Below are positions 9,301 to 14,709 of a stretch of DNA of 16,807 nucleotides, in pieces (position 1 is the first letter of the stretch; every line of letters starts with the position of its first letter). The position numbers were made by a program, and so were the translations under genes. Origin of the DNA: Coriobacteriales bacterium (lineage in GTDB: Bacteria > Actinomycetota > Coriobacteriia > Coriobacteriales > UBA8131); contig JAISMZ010000241.1 of NCBI GenBank assembly GCA_031276475.1, positions 1-16,807 of the forward strand. Reading direction: 5' to 3'. Under the pieces are notes generated by a model. It did not search any database and was not told the origin of the DNA. It saw nothing but the letters and a program-made list of their open reading frames with translations.

Positions 9301-11706
9301 CATCACACCGTCAACATGCGTTTTGTCGGTATCGTCAAGCTTGAGATAGACATCTTCGCCCTCCAGCGAGCCCGCGATAACTTTATAGGCCGGCCCGTCG
9401 CCCGCTGGCTTTACCTCAAGCTCGCTCCAGACCTCTCCGGTCCACGCACCGCGGCCCTCGGTGTTCAGTCCCTCGGGCACGGTTACACGGCCGCGAACAT
9501 ACTTATCGGCATTCGAGGCCGCAAAAAGCTCGTGAAAAATCGGCGAGGCGTTGTTGCCGCAGATGCGGGTATAGGGAATCATCCCGTTGGAGCCAAGGCT
9601 TGCGAGGTCGGTGCTGAAGCTGGAATCATTGGACGACGACAGGTTTCTAAAGTCCTCGCCGCCCATCGTATAACTGATATTCGTCCAGGCCCGATAAGGG
9701 TCGCCAGACACGGGGTTGTGTGTCCTGCCGTTCGTCCCGTTGCCCCAAAACGCCACGTCAGAACCTGTGGAGGAGAACGTGGAGCCAGAGCCGGCCCTGA
9801 ATATCCTGCCGCCGCCAGGACGGTTGTTTACAAAGTCGTAGAAGAGCGGTCGCGTTGCCGTAAATTTAAAGTTGTCGCCGGCAACAAAGACAGCGCTGAG
9901 CCTTCCCGCCGTACCGTGGGCATCGCCCGGAGGCGCAGCGTAGGTACGACCCGAAGCGAGAAAGATTGCCCCCTCACCAAGGGTAACCGAGCCATCCTTC
10001 TGGCCTTCTGCGTCGATTGCCGGCCCCTGATGGGCGATCACCTCGATGGCCGAGCGATAGTCGGAGACGTCAAAGATAAAGTTGGAGCTGAGGTATTGGA
10101 TGCCCGCGTTGGCACCCCTGCCACCCGAGTCGGCCGGTGTGCCGTTGCCAAAGTTCTCCACGTGAACAACGCCGCCCGAACTGACGCGAAACGCGTTGTT
10201 CGGAGCCGTGCCAAACTGGATGGCCGCAACAGGATTGCCGCCGCTGCGTCCCCGCTTGATGATTACGGCCTTGCCTTTATCACTGATGTTAAACTGCTGC
10301 CCGCCGCCCTGGCGAAAGCGGATGGTCGCCCCATAGTCGTTGCTGGTGCCATAGGAATCCAAGAAGAGCTCGGAGCCCTCGCCGCTGACATTGAAGATAC
10401 CGCTGGTAATCTGGGAGATCAGCGCCGGCTGGCCGCCAAGGCCCGAGGTGTTGGGCCTTCCCGCCATGCCGCAGAGGCTCCTGACGCTGAGTTTACCGCC
10501 GCCGCTGACCGTATAACCACCGCTGTAGCCCACCAACGTGACCGTCGCGCCGTCTTCACCCGTGCCGTATCCGTCGCCGGTGATGTCGAGCATGGCGCCA
10601 TCTTTAACGGTAAGGTTAACATTGCCCGCTGCCGCAGGCGGCATATCTGCGGAGCTGTTACTGGCGTGCATCCAGACGGTCTGCTCATCGCGGCTGTAAA
10701 GCTGCACGTCGGAGTTCTTCTCCGCGGTAACCGAGCAATTGGCGACCGCAGAGTGAATGGCCCGTTTAAAATTGGACAATGAGACCTTGGAGTTCTCGGT
10801 AAACAGCACCTCACGAACATTGACGATGTAGTAGGCGCCGTTGTTCTTCCAGTTGACGTTGCCCACAAAGCTTACCTTGCCATTGGGAACCGATATCAGG
10901 CCGCCCTCGGGAACCGAGCTGGCACTGCTCTGGAGGTTTTCCAGGGTGACCGACCAGCCGCTGCTGGTGGGCAGGTTGGACTCATTGTACGCCGCATAAG
11001 CAGCGGGCGATTCGCTTTTGACGGAGCCTATGACGCTGTAGCTCGTCGTGCCGGGGCGGGAGATGGTGATATTTTTCATCGTGAACTGAGCGGCAATACT
11101 GGGAGCCAGTTTGATGCCCGGCCTGTCGATCACCGAAGTCGAGCCGCTGTCGCGAAAGTCGAGGGTAAAGCCCCGGGCGTCTATCTCCAGATTTCTTTTT
11201 ATCAGAGGCAGGTCGTTATTGGATGAGGCGCCGCCACTGCGTTGGATGCTTTTTGAGAAAATAATGCGCGTGATTGAGGGGTTCTCGATGGCCGCCTTAA
11301 GGGTCTCCCAGTCGGAGACCTCCTGATCCCCTGTGGCCAGAGGGGCGATGCCGTCTTTGGTCTGAGGGTCGCCGGCATTGCCGTCGCCGGAATCGGCTGT
11401 CGGGTTGGCAGCGTCCTTTTCTTCGGCAGGCTCAGCCGTCTCGTTACTGCCCTGCTCTGGCGCCTCTCCCGGTTTTGCCGTAGTGTCGTCGGTCGCCGCG
11501 CCTGCCGCTGCCGCACCGTCAGGCGCTGCGCCGCCTTCGGGCGGTGTGGCCGAAGCGGGTGGCGCCGACTGGCCCGCATCCTGCGGAAACAGGCCGTCCT
11601 TGCCAAACGCCGCGGCAGGAATCAGTGCGACCGCAAGCGTCAGACTGATAAAAACTACCAGTGCTTTCTTCCATCCGGGATCATCAGTCCCCATCTTTTT
11701 AGTCAT
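3331..11706 (-). CDS. giant secreted adhesin, N-terminal 2,791 residues: beta-helix, five D2/SdrD-B modules, Ig-like repeats
   Basis: Predicted surface adhesin. Start: ATG at 11706 is preferred over ATG at 11715, because AGGAG lies 10 nt before the former but only 1 nt before the latter. Residues 1-35 are a signal peptide (ALVVFISLTLAVALIPAAAFG); 40-118 are Ala/Pro/Asp/Glu-rich. About 120-740 looks like a beta-helix of short Gly/Asn/Ser-rich strands (IKRNLEIDARGFTLDF). About 740-960 is Ig-like (ATDENGNANP). About 970-2390 holds five modules, each an isopeptide-type D2 domain (Lys in FTKGI, Asp in IRDVM, Asn in SVTNIG) followed by an SdrD-B domain with an EF-hand-like loop (DTNRNGQLDSGE). Residues 2440-2791 are DUF5011-like repeats (TDSAGN...VVVDDGRY). 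The frame stops at TAA inside such a repeat, so this product lacks the membrane anchor encoded further left. The last of three tightly packed genes. Ligand unknown. Confidence 0.85.
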   Translation of the reverse strand: MTKKMGTDDPGWKKALVVFISLTLAVALIPAAAFGKDGLFPQDAGQSAPPASATPPEGGAAPDGAAAAGAATDDTTAKPGEAPEQGSNETAEPAEEKDAANPTADSGDGNAGDPQTKDGIAPLATGDQEVSDWETLKAAIENPSITRIIFSKSIQRSGGASSNNDLPLIKRNLEIDARGFTLDFRDSGSTSVIDRPGIKLAPSIAAQFTMKNITISRPGTTSYSVIGSVKSESPAAYAAYNESNLPTSSGWSVTLENLQSSASSVPEGGLISVPNGKVSFVGNVNWKNNGAYYIVNVREVLFTENSKVSLSNFKRAIHSAVANCSVTAEKNSDVQLYSRDEQTVWMHASNSSADMPPAAAGNVNLTVKDGAMLDITGDGYGTGEDGATVTLVGYSGGYTVSGGGKLSVRSLCGMAGRPNTSGLGGQPALISQITSGIFNVSGEGSELFLDSYGTSNDYGATIRFRQGGGQQFNISDKGKAVIIKRGRSGGNPVAAIQFGTAPNNAFRVSSGGVVHVENFGNGTPADSGGRGANAGIQYLSSNFIFDVSDYRSAIEVIAHQGPAIDAEGQKDGSVTLGEGAIFLASGRTYAAPPGDAHGTAGRLSAVFVAGDNFKFTATRPLFYDFVNNRPGGGRIFRAGSGSTFSSTGSDVAFWGNGTNGRTHNPVSGDPYRAWTNISYTMGGEDFRNLSSSNDSSFSTDLASLGSNGMIPYTRICGNNASPIFHELFAASNADKYVRGRVTVPEGLNTEGRGAWTGEVWSELEVKPAGDGPAYKVIAGSLEGEDVYLKLDDTDKTHVDGVMRYEKGSFLNTGDTYRVLRVWRGDKDPNGKTHMTTPAEISATPITVVDKTPPTPPAITSPSKILMSGRANVSGSYTAVEAAHNPELTKSIHAVLVSGERQSVIKSGEDIVYATLDATRHTWSYTIPSAVSETLKKGDRIYFVATDENGNANPIGEKAYHDAVFASANFLTVADGPTSFTKGIVDPADNSKTLTNLTLSDPTQPISYRLSTTMPADMSEINSVEIRDVMGDGLTLRQEGGTAANVKATITPGAAGAPIPTISWDAATKTVSVKYEVGTAAQKSALQNKTITIDVTALLEAKDGVYATTAKNSGSLYLNNDKNYEITDPPTVTLKGRISGILFEDRDKDGIKSAGDPVLPGKSVSLLDASGNPVANATRQTAADGSYAFDNLEPGYYFISAQAISGAGFTTQKPLTEPLGSHVDNLGKSHRLTIAASSKSGLNPVANAGYAVPEVTPADKGGLAKSLVSVDGKATAGPITNSNGELVYSVSYTMPENTAGYNRLELVDVMAPGLVLKGGALNAANVVVTAEKNGSPLTVNPATGYPSYTAGKDGDSGKMVVTYRFADATDFSKLQGAKLTMTITANLEKVNGAWPTSVTNIGRLVVNGGESTTPPQTIDNIGQIFGTVFSDTNRNGQLDSGEAGLAGVSVALKKWDAAANGGKGDYLAWPDGAKNTQITPATGNYRFFVPAGKYQLVFPATVNDGGITTNGTVSGNTRSAPASGVVSDIEIALGDTTAQSEEVLAGYNKPNPDVVKKMGDSFAKKVNDGAGNWVVNRSITDSAALLEYRLSFTLPGNASDLAGFSSVKIQDLMPAGLMLADGADAAGNVVVTIDGKPIYTSTASGADAQSGNSASFSFDVAAIQAWKTSDPSVLGKEVAMTVKAKLVKVDGSYPSTVTNKGQLLVTGADALGDHELTVKNSASVSGTLWYDSNGDGTISSDEKGVGADQIVSLYAASDTAFSKPLATAKTNADGKFTLASLSDGNPITAGSYVIKYPAIVGHHFVLGTGVGGATNVKSATGASNPITLDLDANQRTVSNAGYRQSRFIDPDDPDAFTKRIISASGTASIDTGGKAATTTAPQSDVFTYRIAIKMPAQLYSYSTDTGANNGIEIRDVMGAGLVLAGSESAVLIKADGNEISGLAPVVAWDAFKNTLSVRIAAAYASLSKLENKTLTIDIPAKLQAADGRYPASVKNDAQIYLNGATQPDTLLPEDGKPSIHVKGAISGVLFTDANGNGIHDSADAAETALANRTVTLYAAADLKTPLTTAKTDAVGAYRMVVDAGSYVVQAPAEDGYGYTRLVDSASRDKDKVYSDVDNNGFSAALSIDRASNGANLAKTANAGYAKPQLNPDSGAFKKDLVAVGGTATTGPIHDSNADLTYQISYKMPKNSAGYNHLEILDIMDAGLVLKGGAVSDTNIVVTATAADGKEISVSGTASYTKGSGALDGKMVASFRLAEDTDFSKLAESTITIKIIANLEKVNGAWPTSVTNTGRLSVNNGEKPQLPDQPNTEENSGLIHGIAFVDSNRNGVLDAGEQGKSGVAATLEVWNGSAYVAYAAKAGDVATTDAQGAYRFAVPAGKYRLKFPTPLEGMDITTSGAGYVPATGVVEEIVIALGSASEQTRKLDVGYNTPDPSTGGEAPVITFTQYPLVIKQTPFTSHVLSAEELKAALQVTDKEDYPTWSDTDGKAQSLYKGMVVAPLGADGKATTIDSKNIGVYKVGYTATDSAGNKTTEYRAVVVDDGRYVIKDENGDGVNDIIVGARNFIVQQSAVQRSEDAIKSLSFAEAYTTKGDSVEVVLKGGIPDGYQTGKAPAGSYPFTWQAKGHSAEKAITGLVVVADKVDPGTKDSQYGIYASNFLVNTVQAKEVLQNDSFADKARAHVVKLVETAADKALLIADRGGFKAEQGSYPITFAIEGIPATSQKVTINGVVSNGQPPVIYAQSPLEVWIGKGEAPAGAITADKYTPTYAVSAQDRDGGGQGDPSTADDDIA
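4550..8790 (-). repeat. five D2/SdrD-B modules of about 890 bp, arranged A-B-C-A-B
   Basis: Reading leftward, D2 domains begin near 8777, 7920, 7025, 6150 and 5250, each followed by an SdrD-B domain (near 8305, 7445, 6560, 5643 and 4757). Modules 2 and 5 are the closest pair: both read YN(R/H)LE(L/I) and LEKVNGAWPTSVTN, and their DNA shares long identical stretches near 7529 and 4859. Modules 1 and 4 share (V/I)EIRDVMG and NKT(I/L)TID. Module 3 is distinct (IQDLMPAGL). The offsets of pairs 2/5 and 1/4 are nearly equal (about 2.66-2.68 kb, three modules), which implies block duplication. Confidence 0.75.
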
Positions 11707-11711
11707 TTTTA

Positions 11712-11969
11712 TCATTCTCCTGTTTCTTCATTAATCTCAACCGTAACAGTAGATGTATCTTCCACAACAAGCCCGGAGCCGCTCGCAGAGCTTTGTGCGA
11801 CCCGCTTTGTTGATGACCCGGAAGAGTCGCTGTACGACGCAAGACAGCCCGCCATGCAGACCGCCAGCAGACAGAGGGCCGCGAATGCCACTCCGCAGAT
11901 CACCAGCCGGCCCATTTTGCGCTGAGGCCGTGCGTCACTTATCCGAATAGTTTCTTTCCTGGTACTCAT
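11712..11969 (-). CDS. small lipoprotein-like or single-helix membrane protein (85 aa)
   Basis: The start ATG at 11969 is chosen because GAGGAG sits 9 nt upstream; an in-frame ATG at 11990 directly abuts the previous stop and has no such site. Residues 1-20 are basic (RPQRKMGR). A hydrophobic, Cys-rich segment spans 21-44 (VICGVAFAALCLLAVCMAGC; Cys at 25, 33, 38 and 42), and a short Ser-rich, acidic exported tail follows (STVTVEINEETGE). MAGC at 39-42 resembles a lipobox but has Met at -3, so lipidation is uncertain. The TGA overlaps the first possible ATG of the giant adhesin (ATGA) and the upstream gene ends 21 nt before this start, so the three are almost certainly co-transcribed. I do not recognise a family. 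An accessory role in secretion or anchoring of the adhesin is a guess from position. Confidence 0.7.
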   Translation of the reverse strand: MSTRKETIRISDARPQRKMGRLVICGVAFAALCLLAVCMAGCLASYSDSSGSSTKRVAQSSASGSGLVVEDTSTVTVEINEETGE

Positions 11970-11990
11970 AGTTACTGACTCCTCTATCAT

Positions 11991-12536
11991 TTATTCGTTC
12001 AATGAAATCGTCTGGCTTGTGCCATCCAGATGAATGCTCAGGGTCTTTCCCCCGGTGTAGAGGAAGACGGGCTGCTTGTCGGTTGGCGAGATCCCCATGA
12101 CGTTAAAGTCCGTCACGCCATTTTGTTCGGCCAGTTTAGCGGCCGAATTAACCGCGTAACGAGCAGTTCCCGCACGTTCGTCGTCGCTCAGATCTGCCCA
12201 GTTGATGCCCTCCGCGAGGATCGGCATATAGTTTGTAGTGGTCGCGCCGCTGGTCTGCTGGGTCGCCACCTCGATGTCGCTGATGCTGCCGGCAAAGGCT
12301 GGCGCAAAAGCGGATATCCCAACGATGAGCGCGAGAACTGCCGAGAGCAAAAGCAGCGAGATCGTCGAGACAAAGGTCACCTGGAGGCGCCTGTTTATCT
12401 TCAGACGACTTCTTCTGGTCTGTCTACCTTTTTGTGGCTTAATTTTTGCTATTGTCTTTAGTAGTTTGTTTTTTCCGCTCGAAGGCTCCGATTTTTCGGC
12501 CCTGATTTTGAGGAATTGCTTCAATTGTTCGTTCAT
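11991..12536 (-). CDS. small secreted/membrane protein of an unrecognised paralogous family (181 aa, copy A)
   Basis: N-terminal 51 residues are Lys/Arg-rich, followed by one hydrophobic helix (52-75, FVSTISLLLLSAVLALIVG) and APAFA-GS at 78-84, which could be a signal-peptidase site. The exported domain of about 100 residues contains YMPILAEGINW, LSDDERAGTARYA, TDFNVMGIS and QPVFLYTGG. By hand alignment it is gapless with, and a little over half identical to, the protein at 12927-13391. I recognise no known domain. No good Shine-Dalgarno precedes ATG 12536 (AAAAAGAATC only); no later Met occurs before the conserved domain. It ends in TAA, 21 nt before the next gene's start, and heads the unit that includes the giant adhesin. 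An assembly, chaperone or signalling role for the adhesin is possible but unproven. Confidence 0.8.
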   Translation of the reverse strand: MNEQLKQFLKIRAEKSEPSSGKNKLLKTIAKIKPQKGRQTRRSRLKINRRLQVTFVSTISLLLLSAVLALIVGISAFAPAFAGSISDIEVATQQTSGATTTNYMPILAEGINWADLSDDERAGTARYAVNSAAKLAEQNGVTDFNVMGISPTDKQPVFLYTGGKTLSIHLDGTSQTISLNE

Positions 12537-12926
12537 GATTCTTTTTGAGACTGCGGAATTGCAACTGCATACACGCGATCAGGCGTATTTGGACGACGGC
12601 ATATGCCAGTCGACTCCTACTTGCTCCTACCTGCCTTTTCTTTCTGCCCTTACTGGACCGACCGATCAGCTGCCCTTATCGTCCGTGCTTCCACCTTCTG
12701 TCGCCCTGCACGGCCGGACTATCGCCTGCTCACCAATACCGGTCAGACACTTTTATTCCTTTCCAAAACTGGCGATACAGCTTTGATTGTGGGTGTAGTG
12801 TAAGACGCTAATTGATACCTGTCAAGTAACATATATCAGAAACAGTAACCCTGAAAATGGAGCGCGCCCCGGAAGGCCCCGGTAAATCATTGCAGGCCCC
12901 GCGACAGGCTCGATACGACAGCTGCC
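12537..12926 (-). other. 390-bp intergenic region with promoter and long leader
   Basis: I see no convincing gene here. It lies between the two paralogous small-protein genes. Next to the upstream stop are GC-rich segments (12861-12910) without a clear terminator fold. A sigma70-like promoter at 12797-12825 would start transcription near 12790, leaving about 250 nt of untranslated leader. In the leader I see CCGTGC/GCACGG (12683-12688 with 12708-12713, 19-nt loop), a palindrome GGCATATGCC (12598-12607) flanked by CGAC/GTCG, and a tandem CTCCTACTTG/CTCCTACCTG (near 12614-12633). It does not match any riboswitch consensus I can recall. Confidence 0.5.
12797..12825 (-). promoter_or_regulatory. 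sigma70-type promoter for the 12536 gene and giant adhesin unit
   Basis: On the minus strand: TTGACA (12825-12820), a 17-nt spacer, then TACACT (12802-12797). The -35 is perfect and the -10 matches at four of six positions. It points into the 12536 gene and would be the main promoter of the adhesin unit. Confidence 0.65.
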
Positions 12927-13391
12927 TCACGCGCCGTCTGAATCATCCAGCGCGAGCGTGTACGATTCCTCGTTCAGGTAGAGGGTAAACATCTCCCCAT
13001 CGGTGTAAAGAAACACCGGTTGACGGCCATCTGCGGAAAGCCCCATGGTATTAAAGTCCGTCGCGCCGTCCTCTTTGGCCAGACGGGCAGCTGAGCTGAT
13101 GGCAAAGCGGGCAATTCCGGCGCGCTCAACGTCGCTCAGCTCTTCCCAGTTAACATCCTCGGCGAGAATCGGCATGTAATTCACCGTCTTCATACCGTTG
13201 ACGTCTTGTATCGAGTACTCAACGCGACTGATACTGTTGGCGAACGCCGGCGCGGAATCATACAGCGCAATGACAGCCACAAAGGCCACCGAAAGCAAGA
13301 ACAGCAGGACTGCCGGAATGAACGACGTCCACCCGTATCCTGCCTTCCCCGGCTCTTTTTGCTGCGGTCTTTTTTTGGACTCTCTGTTCAT
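12927..13391 (-). CDS. small secreted/membrane protein of an unrecognised paralogous family (154 aa, copy B)
   Basis: Short basic N-terminus (MNRESKKRPQQK), one hydrophobic helix at 23-43 (FIPAVLLFLLSVAFVAVIAL), then APAFA-NS at 47-53 as a possible cleavage site, and an exported domain. Shared with copy A (11991-12536): NYMPILAE-x2-NW, LSD-x-ERAG-x-AR, SAA-x-LA, TDFN-x-MG and QPVFLYT-x-G, without gaps. Copy B has a shorter N-terminus and a few extra C-terminal residues (DDSDGA). The ribosome-binding site before ATG 13391 is weak (AGGTGA is too distant). It has its own good promoter 52 bp upstream and is separated from copy A by 390 bp, so it may be regulated separately. Function unknown; duplication beside one adhesin suggests partner proteins or specificity variants. 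Confidence 0.8.
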   Translation of the reverse strand: MNRESKKRPQQKEPGKAGYGWTSFIPAVLLFLLSVAFVAVIALYDSAPAFANSISRVEYSIQDVNGMKTVNYMPILAEDVNWEELSDVERAGIARFAISSAARLAKEDGATDFNTMGLSADGRQPVFLYTDGEMFTLYLNEESYTLALDDSDGA

Positions 13392-13442
13392 TAACTGCTT
13401 TCTGCTTCACCTGACTACAATCTTTAAATAAACGGCAATCAA

Positions 13443-13471
13443 AGTATAGATATCCCGTTGCGGTCCGTCAA
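13443..13471 (-). promoter_or_regulatory. sigma70-type promoter for the 13391 gene
   Basis: On the minus strand: TTGACG (13471-13466), a 17-nt spacer, TATACT (13448-13443). Five of six bases match at each hexamer. Transcription would begin about 45 nt before ATG 13391. Confidence 0.75.
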
Positions 13472-13556
13472 ATAGCGCGAAAACTGCAAGTAGGCCGGTG
13501 CGGAATCTAATTTTCTCGATAAATCTTGTGTAGCTGCATGGCTGTTCTTTCAGACG

Positions 13557-13565
13557 TGTTATAAT
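13557..13565 (+). promoter_or_regulatory. extended -10 promoter for the rightward operon
   Basis: TGTTATAAT is a perfect extended -10 (TG at 13557-13558, TATAAT at 13560-13565). It lies 37 bp before the GTG start at 13603. No good -35 is visible, which extended -10 promoters tolerate. It diverges from the leftward promoter about 90 bp away. Confidence 0.65.
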
Positions 13566-13602
13566 CAATCTTAGTTAGTTGACAACGAGATGGGAGTAGC
13601 TC

Positions 13603-14709
13603 GTGCTGGATCCATTGGTAAGTGTGGCTGTGCTTGTCGGTATAATAATCGTTGGTCTCATCGCCAGCGTATTATTAAGCAGAGACACCAGCCAAAAAAT
13701 TGCTACCGCGATAGCCTTCGCATCGCTGATCGTGATAGGAATCTTGTTTTATGTCGTCGTTATCGGCTTGGGCAACACCGCGCTGTTCCCGCTTTTTGCC
13801 GCCCTCTGTCTCGTGGTACCCATTGGACTATATCTGCTCCTCAGGCTTCGTGCCAGTAAAAAACCGGCCGCTCACCAAAAAGCTGCAAAAGGGCCAAAGC
13901 AGGCTGGTGATGCGGAAGCCGCGGAGGCCACAAGGCTGCCGGAGCCGCCACCTTCGCTTGAGCCGGCAGCCGGCGTGAGCGCTTCACCTTTATTTGAGCC
14001 AACACCGGGGACAGCGCCTGCGCTTGAGCCAATAGCCGATGTGAGCGCTTCACCTTCGCTTGAGCCAACACCCCTGCCTGAGTTTGGGTCCGAATCAGGC
14101 TATGAGTTGGCTTTTGAGATCGTGCCTGAGCCCGCGCCCGAGCCCGCGCCTGAACCAGAGCCGGCAACGCAGTCCGAGCCCGAGTTCGCGCCAGAGCCCA
14201 TAGCGCAGCCGGTGGTGGAGTATCTGACTGCGGCTGTGCCCGTTCCTTCTCCACAACCCGAACCCGAACCGGCAGCACAGCCCGAGCCTGAACCTGTTGC
14301 GCAGCCCGTTCCTTCTCCACAGCCCGAACCCAGGCCCGAGCCGGCAGCACAGCCCGAGCCTGAGTCCGAACCCGAACCGGCAGCACAGCCCGAACCCGAG
14401 CCGGCAGCACAGCCTCCGCAGACCGAGGCGAGCACCGAGCCTCTAGAACATTTTGAGAGCTACTACAACCAGGCCGAAAGCTACAAGCAAAAAGGTGCGC
14501 ACGCCACCGCGGCGCAATTATTTGAGGAAAGCGTCTATCATACCGACAATCTGGATCTGATTCATAAGTCTGTCTTTGCGGCGATGAACGCCTACCTTAA
14601 GGCCGGTCAAAAAGACGACGTCAGGAGACTGGCGCTGATACTTCAGGAAAGCGGAACCCTGCAGCCGATTCAGGAGAAGAAGCTCTCCGCAATTTTGAGG
14701 ATGCTCTGA
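13603..14709 (+). CDS. three-helix membrane protein with Pro/Glu-rich linker and TPR-like C-terminus
   Basis: 368 residues. GTG start at 13603 with GGGAG six nt upstream. Hydrophobic helices at 5-25, 33-55 and 59-82 are followed by RLRASKK, so the positive-inside rule puts the rest in the cytoplasm. Residues 88-280 are a low-complexity linker dominated by Pro, Glu, Ala and Gln (PEPEPAAQPEPEPVAQP). Residues 280-368 are helical and TPR-like (YYNQAESYKQKGAHATAAQLFEES, in part), ending SAILRML. Its TGA shares one base with the ATG of the VanW gene (TGATG), implying translational coupling. A scaffold linking the membrane to a cytoplasmic partner is a plausible inference. I do not recognise a named family. 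Confidence 0.8.
   Translation: MLDPLVSVAVLVGIIIVGLIASVLLSRDTSQKIATAIAFASLIVIGILFYVVVIGLGNTALFPLFAALCLVVPIGLYLLLRLRASKKPAAHQKAAKGPKQAGDAEAAEATRLPEPPPSLEPAAGVSASPLFEPTPGTAPALEPIADVSASPSLEPTPLPEFGSESGYELAFEIVPEPAPEPAPEPEPATQSEPEFAPEPIAQPVVEYLTAAVPVPSPQPEPEPAAQPEPEPVAQPVPSPQPEPRPEPAAQPEPESEPEPAAQPEPEPAAQPPQTEASTEPLEHFESYYNQAESYKQKGAHATAAQLFEESVYHTDNLDLIHKSVFAAMNAYLKAGQKDDVRRLALILQESGTLQPIQEKKLSAILRML
14110..14415 (+). repeat. Pro/Glu-coding imperfect tandem repeats
   Basis: The linker region consists of short repeats of CCCGAACCCGA-, CCCGAGCCTGA- and GGCAGCACAG-type blocks. A larger unit recurs with a 66-bp offset: CCCGTTCCTTCTCCACA at 14239-14255 and again at 14305-14321. Such arrays are prone to slippage, so the linker length may differ between strains. 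Confidence 0.65.

Larger units (their letters stand above)
271..11706 (-). pseudogene. giant modular surface adhesin frame interrupted by two in-frame stops (whole locus)
   Basis: Frame arithmetic puts the three leftward open segments 3331-11706, 1276-3330 and 271-1275 in one reading frame, separated only by a TAA (3331-3333) and a TAG (1276-1278). Translation resumes within the same domain on both sides: ...STADDDIA-stop-DITADVKAEAV... and ...RKSAGV-stop-AWKVSDASF.... The latter matches the repeat context SEARAWKSDG earlier in the protein. Bridging both stops gives a frame of 3,811 codons from signal peptide to membrane anchor. The downstream segments have only GTG codons as nominal starts and no Shine-Dalgarno sequence, so they are unlikely to be separate genes. 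Possible explanations are a recently disabled gene, two base-call or assembly errors, or stop readthrough. Each stop is one substitution from a common sense codon (for example GAA or CAG). Confidence 0.75.

Noticed and set aside
9316..10782. Long rightward open frame (488 codons) opposite the adhesin gene
   Set aside because: It is antisense to a well-supported signal-peptide/beta-helix coding region, is Arg/Val/Ala-rich with no recognisable domain, and is expected from the codon bias of the real gene.
12537..12796. Cyclic-di-GMP or other known riboswitch
   Set aside because: I could not find a recognisable conserved core; only generic hairpins are visible.
13579..13584. TTGACA as a -35 box for the rightward operon
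   Set aside because: A -10 at normal spacing would fall on the GTG start codon at 13603; the upstream extended -10 fits much better.
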